NCBI GenBank assembly: GCA_031763025.1 | Contig: JASSKH010000021.1 | Coordinates: 6,900,611 to 6,964,610 of the forward strand | DNA length: 64,000 bases | Origin: Macrocystis pyrifera | Lineage: Eukaryota > Sar > Phaeophyceae > Laminariales > Laminariaceae | Direction of reading: 5' to 3' | In this document: positions 9,861 through 19,960 of the stretch, one piece after another | How the letters are laid out: every line of letters begins with the position of its first letter | Numbering within the stretch: the first letter of the stretch is position 1 | Notes under the pieces: generated by a model | The model's input: only the letters and a program-made list of their open reading frames with translations | Database searches by the model: none | What the model was told of the DNA's origin: nothing | Made by a program: the position numbers and the translations under genes

Positions 9861-10150
9861 GCAGCAGCAGCAACGAGATACAGCAGCAACTGTAAACATC
9901 TGTCGACCGTCGTATCTGCTGCACCCAGCCCTTTGGCGGGTGGTGTACACCCAACACCGAGCACATTCGTGACCATAAAACTGCCTCCAAAGGTTTCCTT
10001 TACCTGGGAGAATTTGGTACCGCAGGTACTGGTGTCATACCTGGATAGTTGTCCAGTCGCATGCTCTCAGGAGCAGGTAATCGTAACGGGCAAAAGCCAC
10101 AGAGCCAGGCCCATACTACTTCCCGTCTCACTGTTCTGCCCCGTGTGGCA
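9861..10150. repeat. ~210-250-bp diverged repeat, unit B
   Basis: Tandem with unit A (offset about 208 bases). It extends past A with GCATGCTCTCAGGAGCAGGT, AATCGTAACGGGCAAAAGCC and a TTCTGCCCCGTG segment that reappears in unit C at 11360-11440. Confidence 0.65.
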
Positions 10151-10267
10151 CCGGGAAGAGCCCACACTGCCCGACTGCCTGGCTGTGTGCATTTTCAACA
10201 ACAAAGAATTTTCTCCCCTGAATTTTCTCAGCGTTGAAAATCTCAACCATTTTATAACTGCCCGCTG

Positions 10268-10339
10268 TTTACTACAGTATTCTTTCACGCTGCCAACGAT
10301 CATTCAAAGTATTGGATTGGATGAGGCCTCCAGCTCCGG
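10268..10339. repeat. ~72-bp direct repeat, left copy
   Basis: TTTACTACAGTATTCTTTCA, CGCTGCCAACGATC and GATTGGATGAGGCCTCC recur at 10615-10690 with few changes, 347 bases apart. The right copy has five extra bases. Confidence 0.8.
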
Positions 10340-10614
10340 AGCAGGAGGACCTCGCCCGGGATAAACCCCGCTGTGAGTGCGCTCTCAGCGCGGCGCCCAT
10401 CTCTGGGATTAAAATGATCATGTTGAAAAAAATCTATTAGGCCTGTAGGGTGGGTGGGAAGGTCTGTATTTTCCTGTGCGTATCACCCTGTTCTCGCAGG
10501 GTAGGCTCGGCTTCGACAAACTGATCGCTTCGTGCGTTCTAACTCTGAGCAAATCCAACAAATCCTGAATTCACATCGTTGTACCAAAGATTGGTTCCTT
10601 GGATTGGGTCACGA

Positions 10615-10690
10615 TTTACTACAGTATTCTTTCACGCTGCCAACGATCGTTCAAAGTAAGTATGGGATTGGATGAGGCCTCCTGCCCCGG
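10615..10690. repeat. ~72-bp direct repeat, right copy
   Basis: Matches 10268-10339 but reads TTCAAAGTAAGTATGGGATT where the left copy has TTCAAAGTATTGGATT. The extra bases create a consensus-like splice donor (AAGTAAGTAT). Confidence 0.8.
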
Positions 10691-10939
10691 TCGGTGGTCC
10701 TACCCAAACTTCCTTCTGTTTCTTTGTTCGTGGTTAGCCACCTACCGGGCGCTGTGTCGTCTCATCCAACCCTGCTTCGTACTGGTAGATTTAGCCGTGC
10801 GCGGGCGTGCACGCAGAGAAAACTGGCTCAACAACTTGAGACGGTGGCAGCTCGCTCGTGATTGGGTATTAGTGGTCCCGTTCCGCTTCGACGGTTGTAC
10901 CTGGGTGCAAGTGGTCGATCCGATGTAGCAATTCGCTTT

Positions 10940-11140
10940 TTACTCCGACTTACACCTCCCGATTTTCTTGATCTCGTCAACGGTCGTACCCGCTAATAAC
11001 TTGCTCTCCAAGACGTGGAAAGGGGCTCCGTCGTTGTCGGGCACCCCCCCGCTCACCGGTGCCCCGTCAACTCCGCCTTTTTGTCCCCAATGGTCAGCGC
11101 TTGCGCTCGCCGCAAGACACCGGGATATCCAGTTTTGGTT
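10940..11140 (-). other. Possible minus-strand coding fragment, function unknown
   Basis: The end of a minus-strand frame (from about 11110 to the stop at 10940) reads GGVPDNDGAPFHVLESKLLA then GTTVDEIKKIGRCKSE. Its residue use is balanced, like a protein C-terminus, whereas the upstream part of the same ORF is Leu/Tyr repeat noise. I recognise no family. It could be a terminal exon or an element relic. Confidence 0.25.
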
Positions 11141-11142
11141 TT

Positions 11143-11450
11143 TGATCAACCTCAGCAGCAGCAGCAGCAGCAGCAGATATAGCAGCAATAGACGGCTGTC
11201 GAGCGTCATGTACGTTTCACCTAGTCTTTTGACGTACACCACACGCCTCATACCGAGCATGTACGTGATCACAAAACTGACTCCCTCGGTTGGTCTACCT
11301 GGACCAGGTATCTACTGTATTTGTACGAATCATACCTAGCGAGATGTCTAGTAGCACGCTCTCAGCAGCAGGTAATCGCACCGGGCAAGAGCCACAGACC
11401 TAGGCTCGTTCTGCCGCCCGTCTCCCTCTACCCTCTGTGCATCTGGCATA
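11143..11450. repeat. ~210-250-bp diverged repeat, unit C
   Basis: Third copy of the repeat at 9650-10150. It starts with (CAG)n and continues CTGTCGAGCGTCATGTACG, GTACACCACACGCCTCATAC, ACAAAACTGACTCCC, then CACGCTCTCAGCAGCAGGTA and CCGGGCAAGAGCCACAGACC. The 1-kb gap from unit B contains the 72-bp direct repeats. Confidence 0.6.
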
Positions 11451-11454
11451 GCAG

Positions 11455-12900
11455 GATTAGTTGTATAGTAGCAGTAGCAGCAGTAGTATTGTAGGAGGAG
11501 TAGTAGTGTAGTAGTTAGTGGTAGTAGTAGTTGTAGCAGCAGTATTAGTATTGATGTTGGTAGTAGGAGTAGTAGTAGCAGTAGTAGTACAGTAGTATCG
11601 GCAGGAAGTAGTAGTGCTGCCGTTGCCACGAGTCTGCTGCTGTAACAATGAGCATATTATACTGCTTCGGAGAGTTATCAATTTAAACGTAGAGAGAAAC
11701 ATTTCGTTGCAAGTGCAGATATTTTTTTCACGATGCTCTTAGTCGCATGTAGACCTGGCATGGTTCTGCCTATTTGTTAATAGTGATCTTACAGTTCCAC
11801 TGCTGTTGCCACCAATCAGCTGCTGTTGCCGTGAGTACTTGTTTGATAGTCATTATAATTTTTTCACGGCAAATAGGCGCAAATAACTTTGTTCATCGTG
11901 CCCCAACCGTACGTATACCTGTACATGAATAAATACAGATAGGCCGCATCCTACTAATAATAGTAATGTTTTTGCTTCTTTGGCCTTTCTGTATTATTGA
12001 CGCCGTTTTTGACACGCGGGTACATAATTCTGAAGTAGTTATAGTATAGTATATAATAGTTGTATTTGCAGTATTAATATTAACAGTAGCCCATGGTACC
12101 GGGTGCATTCTGCTTGCATTAATGCCTGTCCAATAGCATTAGTAGTACCTGTAGTACTATAAATAGTAGCAACAGTCGTAGTCGTTGTGGCGTCCGATGT
12201 TGCTGTTGTTGCCGTCTGCATACTGCTCCTACCTGGCCAATAGCAGTCGATGCCCTCAACCGTTTAGAATACTCAGCCTGTAAATTTACGAAATCTTGAT
12301 AGAAGTCGAAGTAATTTAGTATTTTTTAGCGTGCATGTTGCTTCTACCTTCATCCTACAGTACACGTATCTGCGTAGGAGCGGTGGTGTATATTAAGAGC
12401 GACAGTAAAATACTCATGCCCCCAACTCATGGTATTGCTTGCATGCTACGTTGCCGTTGTATGAAAGTTACTACTATAGTAGCAGTAGTAGTACTTGGTA
12501 GGTAGTATATAGTGTACCTGGTAGCATTTAGTCATGCTGCTCCTACCTGTACTGCATTTACGTACTACTGGCAGTGGTGAATAGTATAACAGTATAGCTG
12601 TCTTGCCCCAACCCATGGTACCGCGTGGTTACTTGACCTCTATGTTTACCGTGGGGTTGTCTGTATTGTGTGAGCGAATACTCATGCTCTAGCAGTAGTA
12701 CTTAGTAGTATTGTTAGTAGTTGTAGCAATAGTGAACCAGGTAATATTTTATAGCGTACATGCTTCTTCTTGCGTAGTAGTGGTAGCGGTGTGTAGTAAC
12801 AGTATCATAGTAGTCAACCCACGGTACCGCGCGCGAGTAATAGGGTACTATTCACCACCGAAAGAGTAGTACTCAGTTCCTGATGACCACTATTAGTCTT
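11455..12900. repeat. GTA/TAG trinucleotide-rich region with degenerate unit CCCA(A/T)GGTACCG
   Basis: Dominated by imperfect GTA/TAG/AGC repeats (densest at 11455-11630 and 12120-12220). A diverged longer repeat is superimposed: CAGTAGCCCATGGTACCGGG near 12090, CCCAACTCATGGTATTGC near 12422, CCCCAACCCATGGTACCGCG near 12607 and CAACCCACGGTACCGCGC near 12813. No gene is supported; the Tyr/Leu/Thr-rich peptides are artefacts. Confidence 0.6.
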
Positions 12901-12950
12901 TCCTTCGAGCAATACGTTAACCCATGACTCACGTTTCCGCCAAGAACAGC

Positions 12951-13046
12951 TATACCAGGTACGTGTGTTACCTGTGACCTTGCGACCCCCCGGGATTTCA
13001 CGTTACCTACATCCCGAAGGGGAGCCTTGTATATATATATATATGG
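12951..13046 (-). mobile_element. Element X, truncated copy
   Basis: On the minus strand it reads TATATACAAGGCTCCCCTTC, GGGATGTAGG, TGAAATCCCGGGGGGTCGC. This is the start of the same element that interrupts the LINE at 14047. It stops after about 90 bases at a TACCTGGTA motif. Confidence 0.65.
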
Positions 13047-13061
13047 AAATACGTACCAGGT

Positions 13062-14046
13062 AGTAAATGAGACGAATGAAGACTTTGAGGGCGGGAAGAA
13101 GCAGAATAGGGTAGGGATGAAAGGGATACTGGGCACACAAGCAGGAGAGGCAAACACGGCAATATTTACCTTAAGAGCACAGAACCGTGAAATGGGTAGT
13201 AGTTCGAAGGGGAAAGTTAAATACTAGTAGAGCGTTACCGTAAGCAAGGAACGCCACAGCCAACGAAACTTTCGACGCAGAATTCGAGAAGGAAATCAAC
13301 GCATAGGCAAAGGCGAGCGTAGATGAATCAGAAAGGGAAGATAGCAATTGATTAGAAGGGTCACATAGAAAGTCCACAAGGGCTTAAACAAAGAAGTGTG
13401 TAGCGGAAGCTGAGAACAAAACGTCAGCGGGTGCAGACAAAATAGTGAATGGGTTTATGAAGTGCAGGGGAGAAGGAATGCTTACCATGATGGTTTGGTT
13501 GTGTACCAGGTAACTGGGTATGGAAAAATGAGTACACACCTAGGAGGTGGAGACAAGGGGGAGTAATAAACTCATTCAAGAAAGGAGATAAGGCTGACCG
13601 GGGGGATTGCAGAGGGATAGCGCTATGAAGCACTGTGTAGGCAAAACATTTTGTAATATGAGATTTTGAATGATAAAATTGGATCTATGATGGAGAAAGG
13701 AGGACAAAGTTATCCGAAGAGCAAGCAGGGTTTAGGCCAAACCGTAGCTGCCTAGACCATGTGTACACGTTAAGTAAAATAATCCAGGAGGAAAGACGCG
13801 GGGCGAACAACGTACTGTTTCTATATATACGTACAGAAAGCCTACGACGTAGTATGAAGAAATGTATTGTGGAGAAGACTGTGGGAAGTAGGGATCAGAG
13901 AAAAAAACGTGGAGAATGATAAATATATGACGGAATGTGCGAGAAATGCTGTGATGCTGGACAGGGAACTATCGAAGTATGTTGATATGCTACATGGAGT
14001 TTCACAAGGATGTACGTTGTCACCTAATCTGTTCAAGATGCATATA
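13062..14046 (+). pseudogene. LINE reverse transcriptase remnant, 5' part
   Basis: The plus-strand frames read FEGGKKQNRVGMKGILGTQA, then SAGADKIVNGFMK and EGMLTMMVWL, then LSEEQAGFRPNRSCLDHVYT, VQKAYDVV and GVSQGCTLSPNLFK. The order is that of a non-LTR reverse transcriptase: finger region, motif 2 with GFRP, motif A (KAYD), motif B (SQGCTLSP). Several frameshifts and stops interrupt it, so it is inactive. A TACCAGGTA at 13504 sits inside the conserved WLYNW-type segment and looks inserted. The endonuclease domain is not visible upstream. Confidence 0.8.
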
Positions 14047-14312
14047 TACCTGGTATATATACAAGGTTCCCCTTCGGGATGGCGGTTGGCTTGAAATCCC
14101 GGGGGTGTCGCAAGCTGAAAAGGGAGTACACGGCAGGCGTTCGTTCCTCGTACCAGCTACTCGTACGTAGCCACCGGGCAAGAACGAAAAACATCGGAAA
14201 AAAAAAAAAAAAACACCTGAAAACTACGTCAAGAAAAAATAGCCGCCGGGCAAGTAAACGGGCAAGTAACACCGACCAGCCCAAACGAGTTTATAGTCAG
14301 TTCTATATATTA
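14047..14312 (+). mobile_element. Element X nested in the LINE reverse transcriptase
   Basis: About 265 bases separate LINE codons that are adjacent in the sister copy at 63380-63400 (TTCAAGGTATATATCAACGG). It starts near CTGGTATATATACAAGGTTC and ends near GTTCTATATATTACCGACC. TATATAC and TATATTAC at the two edges could be a short target-site duplication. It includes a run of 17 A and two CGGGCAAGTAA units. No protein domain is present, so it is a short non-autonomous element. Confidence 0.7.
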
Positions 14313-15530
14313 CCGACCTGGTATAATAGTAGCAGTCGAAGCAGCAAAGCAGGGAGTCGCGGTGAGGGAAGATACGGTGTCGGATTGATGTTGGCAGATG
14401 ACTTCGTGGGGATACCAGAAACACCCAAAGTATTTCAAAAACAAATGTAGAACGCGCTAGGATACACTAGGAGAAGGAAGGTGACGGCGAACGTCGAGAG
14501 GTGCGCAGTAGTTGTTTGTAACGAAGGCATGGTGAACCCGGTAAATTTTTGTTGGGAGTTGGGAGGAGATGAGTTGCCGATCGTAGACCAGTATACGTAT
14601 CCTGGCGTAGATATATCAAAATACTGCTCTTAGGATACACACATAGCAAGTATATTAGAACAGACGTAGGCAAGATGGATGCGATCCTAACATACTCGCG
14701 TCTTTGACACAAGGATTAAGATATATATCCTCATGAATCTGATAGCACCAAAGCTAGAATTTGCAGGAGAAGTATGGGAAGGGAACGCGAAGCTCGTAAA
14801 ACAGTTGGAAACAGTGCAGATGACAGCAACTAAAAAACTCCTACAGATGACAGCAGCTAAACAAATCCCAAGATGCTCCAGTACGACTGGTGATACAGTA
14901 TTAAGAGCAGAACTGAGAATGCACCCACTCAAGACAAACACAGACATGCCAAAGTTGAAATGACAATACAAAGTATGGAACACGCCAAAAAAGACGCTGC
15001 CAGCAATAGTTGGTAGAGATGTATGGGAGAAAGTAACCAAAGGGCGAGCTGGAAAAAGGTGGGATACGTATTTGAGAAAGTATGGCAGGATACCGGAGGA
15101 AACTGAGAAGACATGCATGATGTCCCCAGAGAAGTTTGGGAGGCACAAGGCAGAAGCAGAATAACGGATAAGAAGATGGGAAAGGCTAGCAGTAAGAAAC
15201 AAGGTGAAGTCGGAGAAAACTCGGAGATATACGGGGGATGAAGCGAAGGGATACGAATGAAAACGCATTTGCGTGACCCAATGGATTCCGCGTAACGTCT
15301 AGGTGACCTGGACCTACCAGAAAGAAGAAAGAGGCACCAGTAGCCGGGAGAAGGAAGAAGTAGATGCACAGATGTGCCCGTGTGGGGAGACGAAAAAGAT
15401 ACGATGCTGACGGCGTCACCTACTGCAAGAACGTCGCTAGACCCGTCCAAAGGCTGCATATTTAGTGTCCATGCTTGAGGCCCACTCGTATACTGAATAG
15501 CTTGCAGTCGTACAGGAACCCGCAGCATGC
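14313..15530 (+). pseudogene. LINE reverse transcriptase remnant, 3' part
   Basis: The frame resumes with VEAAKQGV, then LMLADDFVGIPETP (ADD is the catalytic motif C). It continues VTANVERCAVVVCNEGMVNP, LEFAGEVWEGNAKLVKQLET, LRAELRMHPLKTNTDM and GDLDLPERRKR. These are thumb and C-terminal segments of the same LINE family, including a broken CPCG zinc-knuckle-like stretch near 15375. Stops and at least three frame changes are present. Similarity fades near 15450-15530; the LINE's own 3' end is not recognised here. Confidence 0.8.
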
Positions 15531-15539
15531 GAGATACCT

Positions 15540-16400
15540 TATCTCAGTAAGTAGGTATCATACTGCTGCAAGTACGGGTCGCTGTCGCTTGCCCGTTTTC
15601 GTGATTTCATTTTGACTTATTGTCGACAGACAGGCAGCCATGCTCGAGGTTCGTCCGTGTATACGCATCGACCGTACAGCAGTAGCTCGGCGTGTTTTGT
15701 CAACTTTCGTATTGAGAACTCGTTAGCCGCGTGTGCAGTCTAGTCTTTCACTCATTTAGAAATTTACTGACATGCTGTGTAGTCTTGAAACAACGTCAAG
15801 TGGTGCACGTTTCTCTAACATACACCAACATGCTGCACGAAATTTCAACAACTGAGTACGTAGTGCTGCGTTGGTAATAATCTACCGGCAGGCTAACGAA
15901 CGTTCAACGATGTACTCACGTATGTATAACATGTTAACCGCGTGTGCGATCTAGTTGTTCACTTTTGTTCACAAGTTATCGGTATGCTGCGGAATTGTTC
16001 CGCCACGTCCAGTGTAGTACGCTCCTGTGACCTACACCGGCATATGCTGCACGAATTTGTGATTGCGTAGAGCTGCATTGCTGCAACTGTACGGGCATGC
16101 TGTACGAACATTCAACTACGCACCGACATGCTGCACCCTTTATTAACAGTGTCCAGCATTGCCCGTTCCCAGTGTAACGGAACAATTGCCACAACGTACG
16201 CACGTTCTGCTCCCAAAGTCAACAACGTACCCACACGCTGCACACATTTCCACCAATACCCAGCTTCGCCTGTTCGCAGTGTTATCGTGTCCTTTGTGCC
16301 TCTCCATATGGGGGCACAACTTGGAACCATGGCAGCCACTTTTGCAATGTAGTGTTGCCTCACCCCCGCCGGAACTGCTCAATGCGCGGTAATCGATGTT
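15540..16400. repeat. Degenerate tandem repeat with CATGCTGCACGAA motif
   Basis: ACACCAACATGCTGCACGAA (15825), CACCGGCATATGCTGCACGA (16036), GGGCATGCTGTACGAACATT (16094) and CACCGACATGCTGCACCC (16122) are variants of one motif. A longer period of about 210 bases is seen between GTTAGCCGCGTGTGCAGTCT (15722) and GTTAACCGCGTGTGCGATCT (15932). No gene is supported. Confidence 0.55.
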
Positions 16401-16559
16401 GTTTATATACTGTTTTCAACACGGTACCTGCATGATGTGTAAATCCTCCCAGATGTACCGACCCTTACTTGGTTTTTCGGTGTTGTTATCAAGTTCTCGT
16501 GCTCATGCGGGCTAATTTACTCCGGTGTAGGGGTGGACTTACAGGGTCGAGAAATTAGT

Positions 16560-17660
16560 AGTTGGTCGAGACATCATCATGGCGGGTATCCTGTCCACAT
16601 ATGAGGGCATTTTACAACTGATGCAGCGTATTCGTGCTCTCCCTTGCGTAGGTAGTGGACAAATGGGGATGGTGAGTTTGGCTAGATTAGCGAGGTCAAG
16701 AACATGCAGCCGGGACAACCGAATGGCGGCTATGACCCTATTTAAGCTACAGCAACAAGACTTTTCATGACATGGATCGCCTAACTCTTAGTCGACTCGA
16801 CCGCCCAGTAACTTATCAAGAGAGTCATGATCACGCCGCACGCCACCTAATCATTCTCGCAGAAAACACGCATGCTGAGACAACGCGCGCCTCCTGCGCC
16901 CTCGCTGCTTGGAGGCGTTGTTGACAGCATCTCTCAGACTCACCGCGGCGCTGTCTCCCTTCCGACATCTGGGGAAGGGGGCTTGACTGACAGACAGCTG
17001 GGCACCCTCGTGTTTCACGACAGGCTTGCCTTCATGCTCGGGACTTGCCTGGGGTGGCCACGCCGGCGATGGCGATTCGGCGATCGACATGGGCGACCGC
17101 GCCGTTCGTGTGCCCCCGACCACTTGACGCGAGCAGTGCGGACACCTCGGACGGCCTCGACCCCTCCTTTTCGCACGGCGTCGGCGCGTTCGCCGTGGAG
17201 GGGGGGGAGACGGGCAGCGTCCGAGACAAGACGGTGGTACAGAGAAGCAGGCGTCGTCAGCGGTGTCGCCAACGGGTCGTGGGATGACCACGACAGTACC
17301 CTGGGGCAGCTCGGGTGGACCCCTACGAAGGGAGAAGGGTAGCCGCATAGCAAGAAGCCGCCGGAGCGAGTGGTGGTGGAGGTGGTGATTGAGGGCCTGG
17401 GCGTCGTCATCCAGATGGAGGGCGGAGCGACGCACCCCAGGACGGTCTCCACCGCATCACTGAACCCATTCAACACGAGGACATCCGATCTTCGTCACCC
17501 CATGGAGAATGAGCTCGCGTAGGTGGCGTCGGGAGCGGACCTCGGACCCGGAGGACGCTCGACTACAGCAGCACCATTGTACACGCTACTGGACAGGAGG
17601 CGGGTGGCCAGCGCTACCGGGGTCGCGAGATGGGGGTACCGCGGCTAGTACCTCGACGGG
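16560..17660. other. GC-rich region, possible decayed gene, frame unresolved
   Basis: GC content rises clearly and ORFs overlap on both strands: 194 codons on minus (16851-17435) and 156 codons on plus (16872-17342). None has a recognised domain, and the Arg/Pro/Ser-rich peptides look like GC-composition artefacts. The plus frame at 17045-17287 has the most protein-like composition. It may be part of a spliced gene, but I cannot place exons. Confidence 0.25.
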
Positions 17661-17678
17661 GAGGCGTCGAGCTGAGTC

Positions 17679-17972
17679 TTGGAGGCGGAGTCACTGGACA
17701 GCTTCACTCCGCTGCAGTTGGACACGTTTCATGCGTCGTGGAACTTGTACGATCCGAGCAGCGAGCGGAGCCGTCCCGCAGTCCAAGACGAGGGGGCGAG
17801 AAGACACCCCGGGCTGATTAGAAAGGAGGCGCTGAGAAAGTTCGCGATCGCCACGAAAGTCATCAAGCCGGTCGAAGGTGGAAAGGGGCGCACAGGGCGG
17901 CCCGGGCAGGTCTACGACTTTCCTCACCGTATTGGAACGTCCGCTTTGCACACAACGATTGGGAAGAGCTGA
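17679..17972 (+). CDS. Possible exon with EF-hand/channel-tail-like start
   Basis: This frame reads SLDSFTPLQLDTFHASWNLY, then GLIRKEALRKFAIATKVIKP. The opening resembles the stretch before the degenerate EF-hand in voltage-gated cation-channel tails (acidic/aromatic helix, then DP, then a hydrophobic helix). The match is by eye and weak. The frame is closed upstream by a stop near 17670, so a real exon would begin just inside. The DP-containing loop carries an insert rich in Arg/Ser that breaks the calcium-binding pattern. It could equally be a chance ORF in GC-rich DNA. Confidence 0.2.
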   Translation: MEAESLDSFTPLQLDTFHASWNLYDPSSERSRPAVQDEGARRHPGLIRKEALRKFAIATKVIKPVEGGKGRTGRPGQVYDFPHRIGTSALHTTIGKS

Positions 17973-18483
17973 CGGCATAAAAAATGAGGGGATTAGGAGT
18001 GGGGAGGCGAGCGTGGGGCCGTGGGCACGCCGTTTCGCGCATGATCTCTACATCTATCCCTTCCTCGTTCTCTCTCTCGCTCTCTCTCCCTCTCCCTCTC
18101 CCTCGCCGACCCTCGGGCATGTTGCTGGGTATATGGGTGCGCGTTTTTGTGCCTGCGCCCCCGCCTGTGTCTTTCACGCCCTCTCTCCGTCTTTCGCGCC
18201 ACCGCTCGAACAGCCGACCGAAGATCGAGCAGCTCGTTCGGGGTCCATCTTCGAGTACGGCCGCGAGCAACACCGGCTCACCTGTCTTGGTGGTGTCGGC
18301 TCGGGGGGGTTGATGGACGAGGAACGTCGTACGCTATTGTTCCGGGGTGGCGATTTTTGATGGACGAGGAGCGTCTTACGTCATTGCCCCGGTGTGGCGA
18401 TTCTTCAAGCGTTTGTTTTAAGTTGGGGAGGGTGAGCGGGGTCCCGCTGGGAGTGTTCTTCTAGGCCAGCGACACTTGTCGAC

Positions 18484-19053
18484 ATGAAACTATCCCACTC
18501 AGCTCGGCAACGGCGGCACTACGAATTTGCAGGAGTTCATTGCTTTGGTAGGCGCCTGGTGATTACTGTGTTGAAGTCATGCAAAAAATCCCTGTCATCC
18601 CGCATTACCGTCGCGATCTGTCTATCTTTGGCCGGAGTAGGCGGCAATAGAAGACTATGGTCCGAAGTAACGGGGTTCCTTGCGATCTCTCACAATATGT
18701 GTTTACCTAGTTTCCATTGTGGAGGCGCGCCGGTCGTGATCTTTCCTATCGATTGGCACAATAGTGTTGGGTGCTACAGGTTATGTACGTCGGGGAACCG
18801 TAGTGAGGTCAGTGTGGTCAAGCAAGCATTCAGGAACGAAGTTGGAGGGGGCGTAACAGTGTACGCCGCGTTAAAGAGCCAGGCAGCACATGTAGTGTGC
18901 GTGCTGGGGGAGGTCTTTCCTATCGGAAAAAAAATGGGCTGGGTTTTCTTCCCTCAGTTTGGCTGGCAAAGAATACCTCGGGTCCACCGTCTGGGATATC
19001 GCTTGGCTAGTATTATCCGGCTAAACCAGCTGAGGAGGATGTTACGGTGGTAA
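18484..19053 (+). CDS. Hypothetical protein, 189 codons, unrecognised
   Basis: One of the longest ORFs outside retroelement relics and tandem repeats. It starts at ATG 18484 and ends at TAA 19053. Residue use is fairly balanced, with several Cys/His/Trp and no low-complexity tract, but I see no known motif, signal peptide or membrane segment. The local base composition is near 50% GC, where a 189-codon frame by chance is unusual but not impossible. There is no intron signal, unlike most brown-algal genes. It could be a relic of a mobile-element ORF. Confidence 0.25.
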   Translation: MKLSHSARQRRHYEFAGVHCFGRRLVITVLKSCKKSLSSRITVAICLSLAGVGGNRRLWSEVTGFLAISHNMCLPSFHCGGAPVVIFPIDWHNSVGCYRLCTSGNRSEVSVVKQAFRNEVGGGVTVYAALKSQAAHVVCVLGEVFPIGKKMGWVFFPQFGWQRIPRVHRLGYRLASIIRLNQLRRMLRW

Positions 19054-19059
19054 TCGAAG

Positions 19060-19800
19060 GATCCGAGAGGTTTCTGAGTGGACACGGCATGTAGGTAAAA
19101 TAAATAGTGCGACTTGAACCCGGAGACTGTGGGGATGTGAGCAGACGGTCACAACCCTTCTCCACCCCATCCGCTTCTTATAGCTCGTCCTGTTGCCGGC
19201 AGTGTTCCCCTCGACCAGACAAGTACCGACTGAGACAACCAGGAGATAGCTCAGGCGTACGTCCCGCAGGCTGTGTGGAACAACGGGAATGCAAGTGGCA
19301 GTCTTTGCGGTGAACTGAAAGAGCTTGAGGGTGTGAATGTTGCTAGACGGCCTATGGCCATGCTTGCTCTGACAACGAACTAATACATGATGTGTTAGAG
19401 TTAGAGTATGTATGAGCAGGCTTTCGAGGAACATAAGCTGTAGCGGCCGAAGAGCCCAACGAGACTACGCCATCATGCATGACATGCGTACCGCTCGACT
19501 CTACGACAGATGCACAGTACTGAAAGAGACGAGCGACGAGGCGTTCTACATGGAGGCAAACGATTGCGAGACGCATACTGCGGCAGGGGAAGCGTATATT
19601 CTTTCTGAGGCTCCCCCCTTGACGAGCTCTATATCCTACAAACCTATGAGAAGCAATCTAAACTAATAAGCCCGATACGCAATACCATGAGCGAGGTATC
19701 TGACGAAACGTACCGAAATTAGCGTTGAGTTCGCACCGATTTTCAGCACTCGATGTTTCCAGAACGGGGAGGTTGCCAATGCCGAGAGCAAGGTGTTACC
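19060..19800. other. Non-coding stretch, nothing recognised
   Basis: Short ORFs only, without family resemblance or repeats shared with the rest of the window. Confidence 0.35.
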
Positions 19801-19811
19801 GGAAAAACATC

Positions 19812-19960
19812 TCGTCGAGACCATTCCGAAAATAGAATGTTCGGCTTAGCACCCTTACCGCAAGTTGCCGATAAAAAGAGCTGTGAAAACGATAGTCGAG
19901 AGAACCTTCCGAAAAAAGGATGTTCGACGGCTGCAGTAATACCTTTACCGCGGTCGAGAA
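19812..19960. repeat. Diverged tandem dimer, ~80-bp unit
   Basis: GTCGAGACCATTCCGAAAAT followed by AATGTTCGGCTTAG and CCCTTACCGC is repeated as GTCGAGAGAACCTTCCGAAA, GATGTTCGACGGCTG and CCTTTACCGCGG. Confidence 0.6.

Noticed and set aside
14687-15528. Long minus-strand ORFs (193 and 199 codons)
   Set aside because: They are antisense shadows of the plus-strand LINE remnant, whose motifs (LADDF, CPCG, EFAGEVWEGN) establish the true strand.
16851-17435. 194-codon minus-strand ORF
   Set aside because: Arg/Pro/Ser/His-rich composition typical of GC-rich DNA read in a random frame; overlapping plus frames are equally long and no domain is visible.
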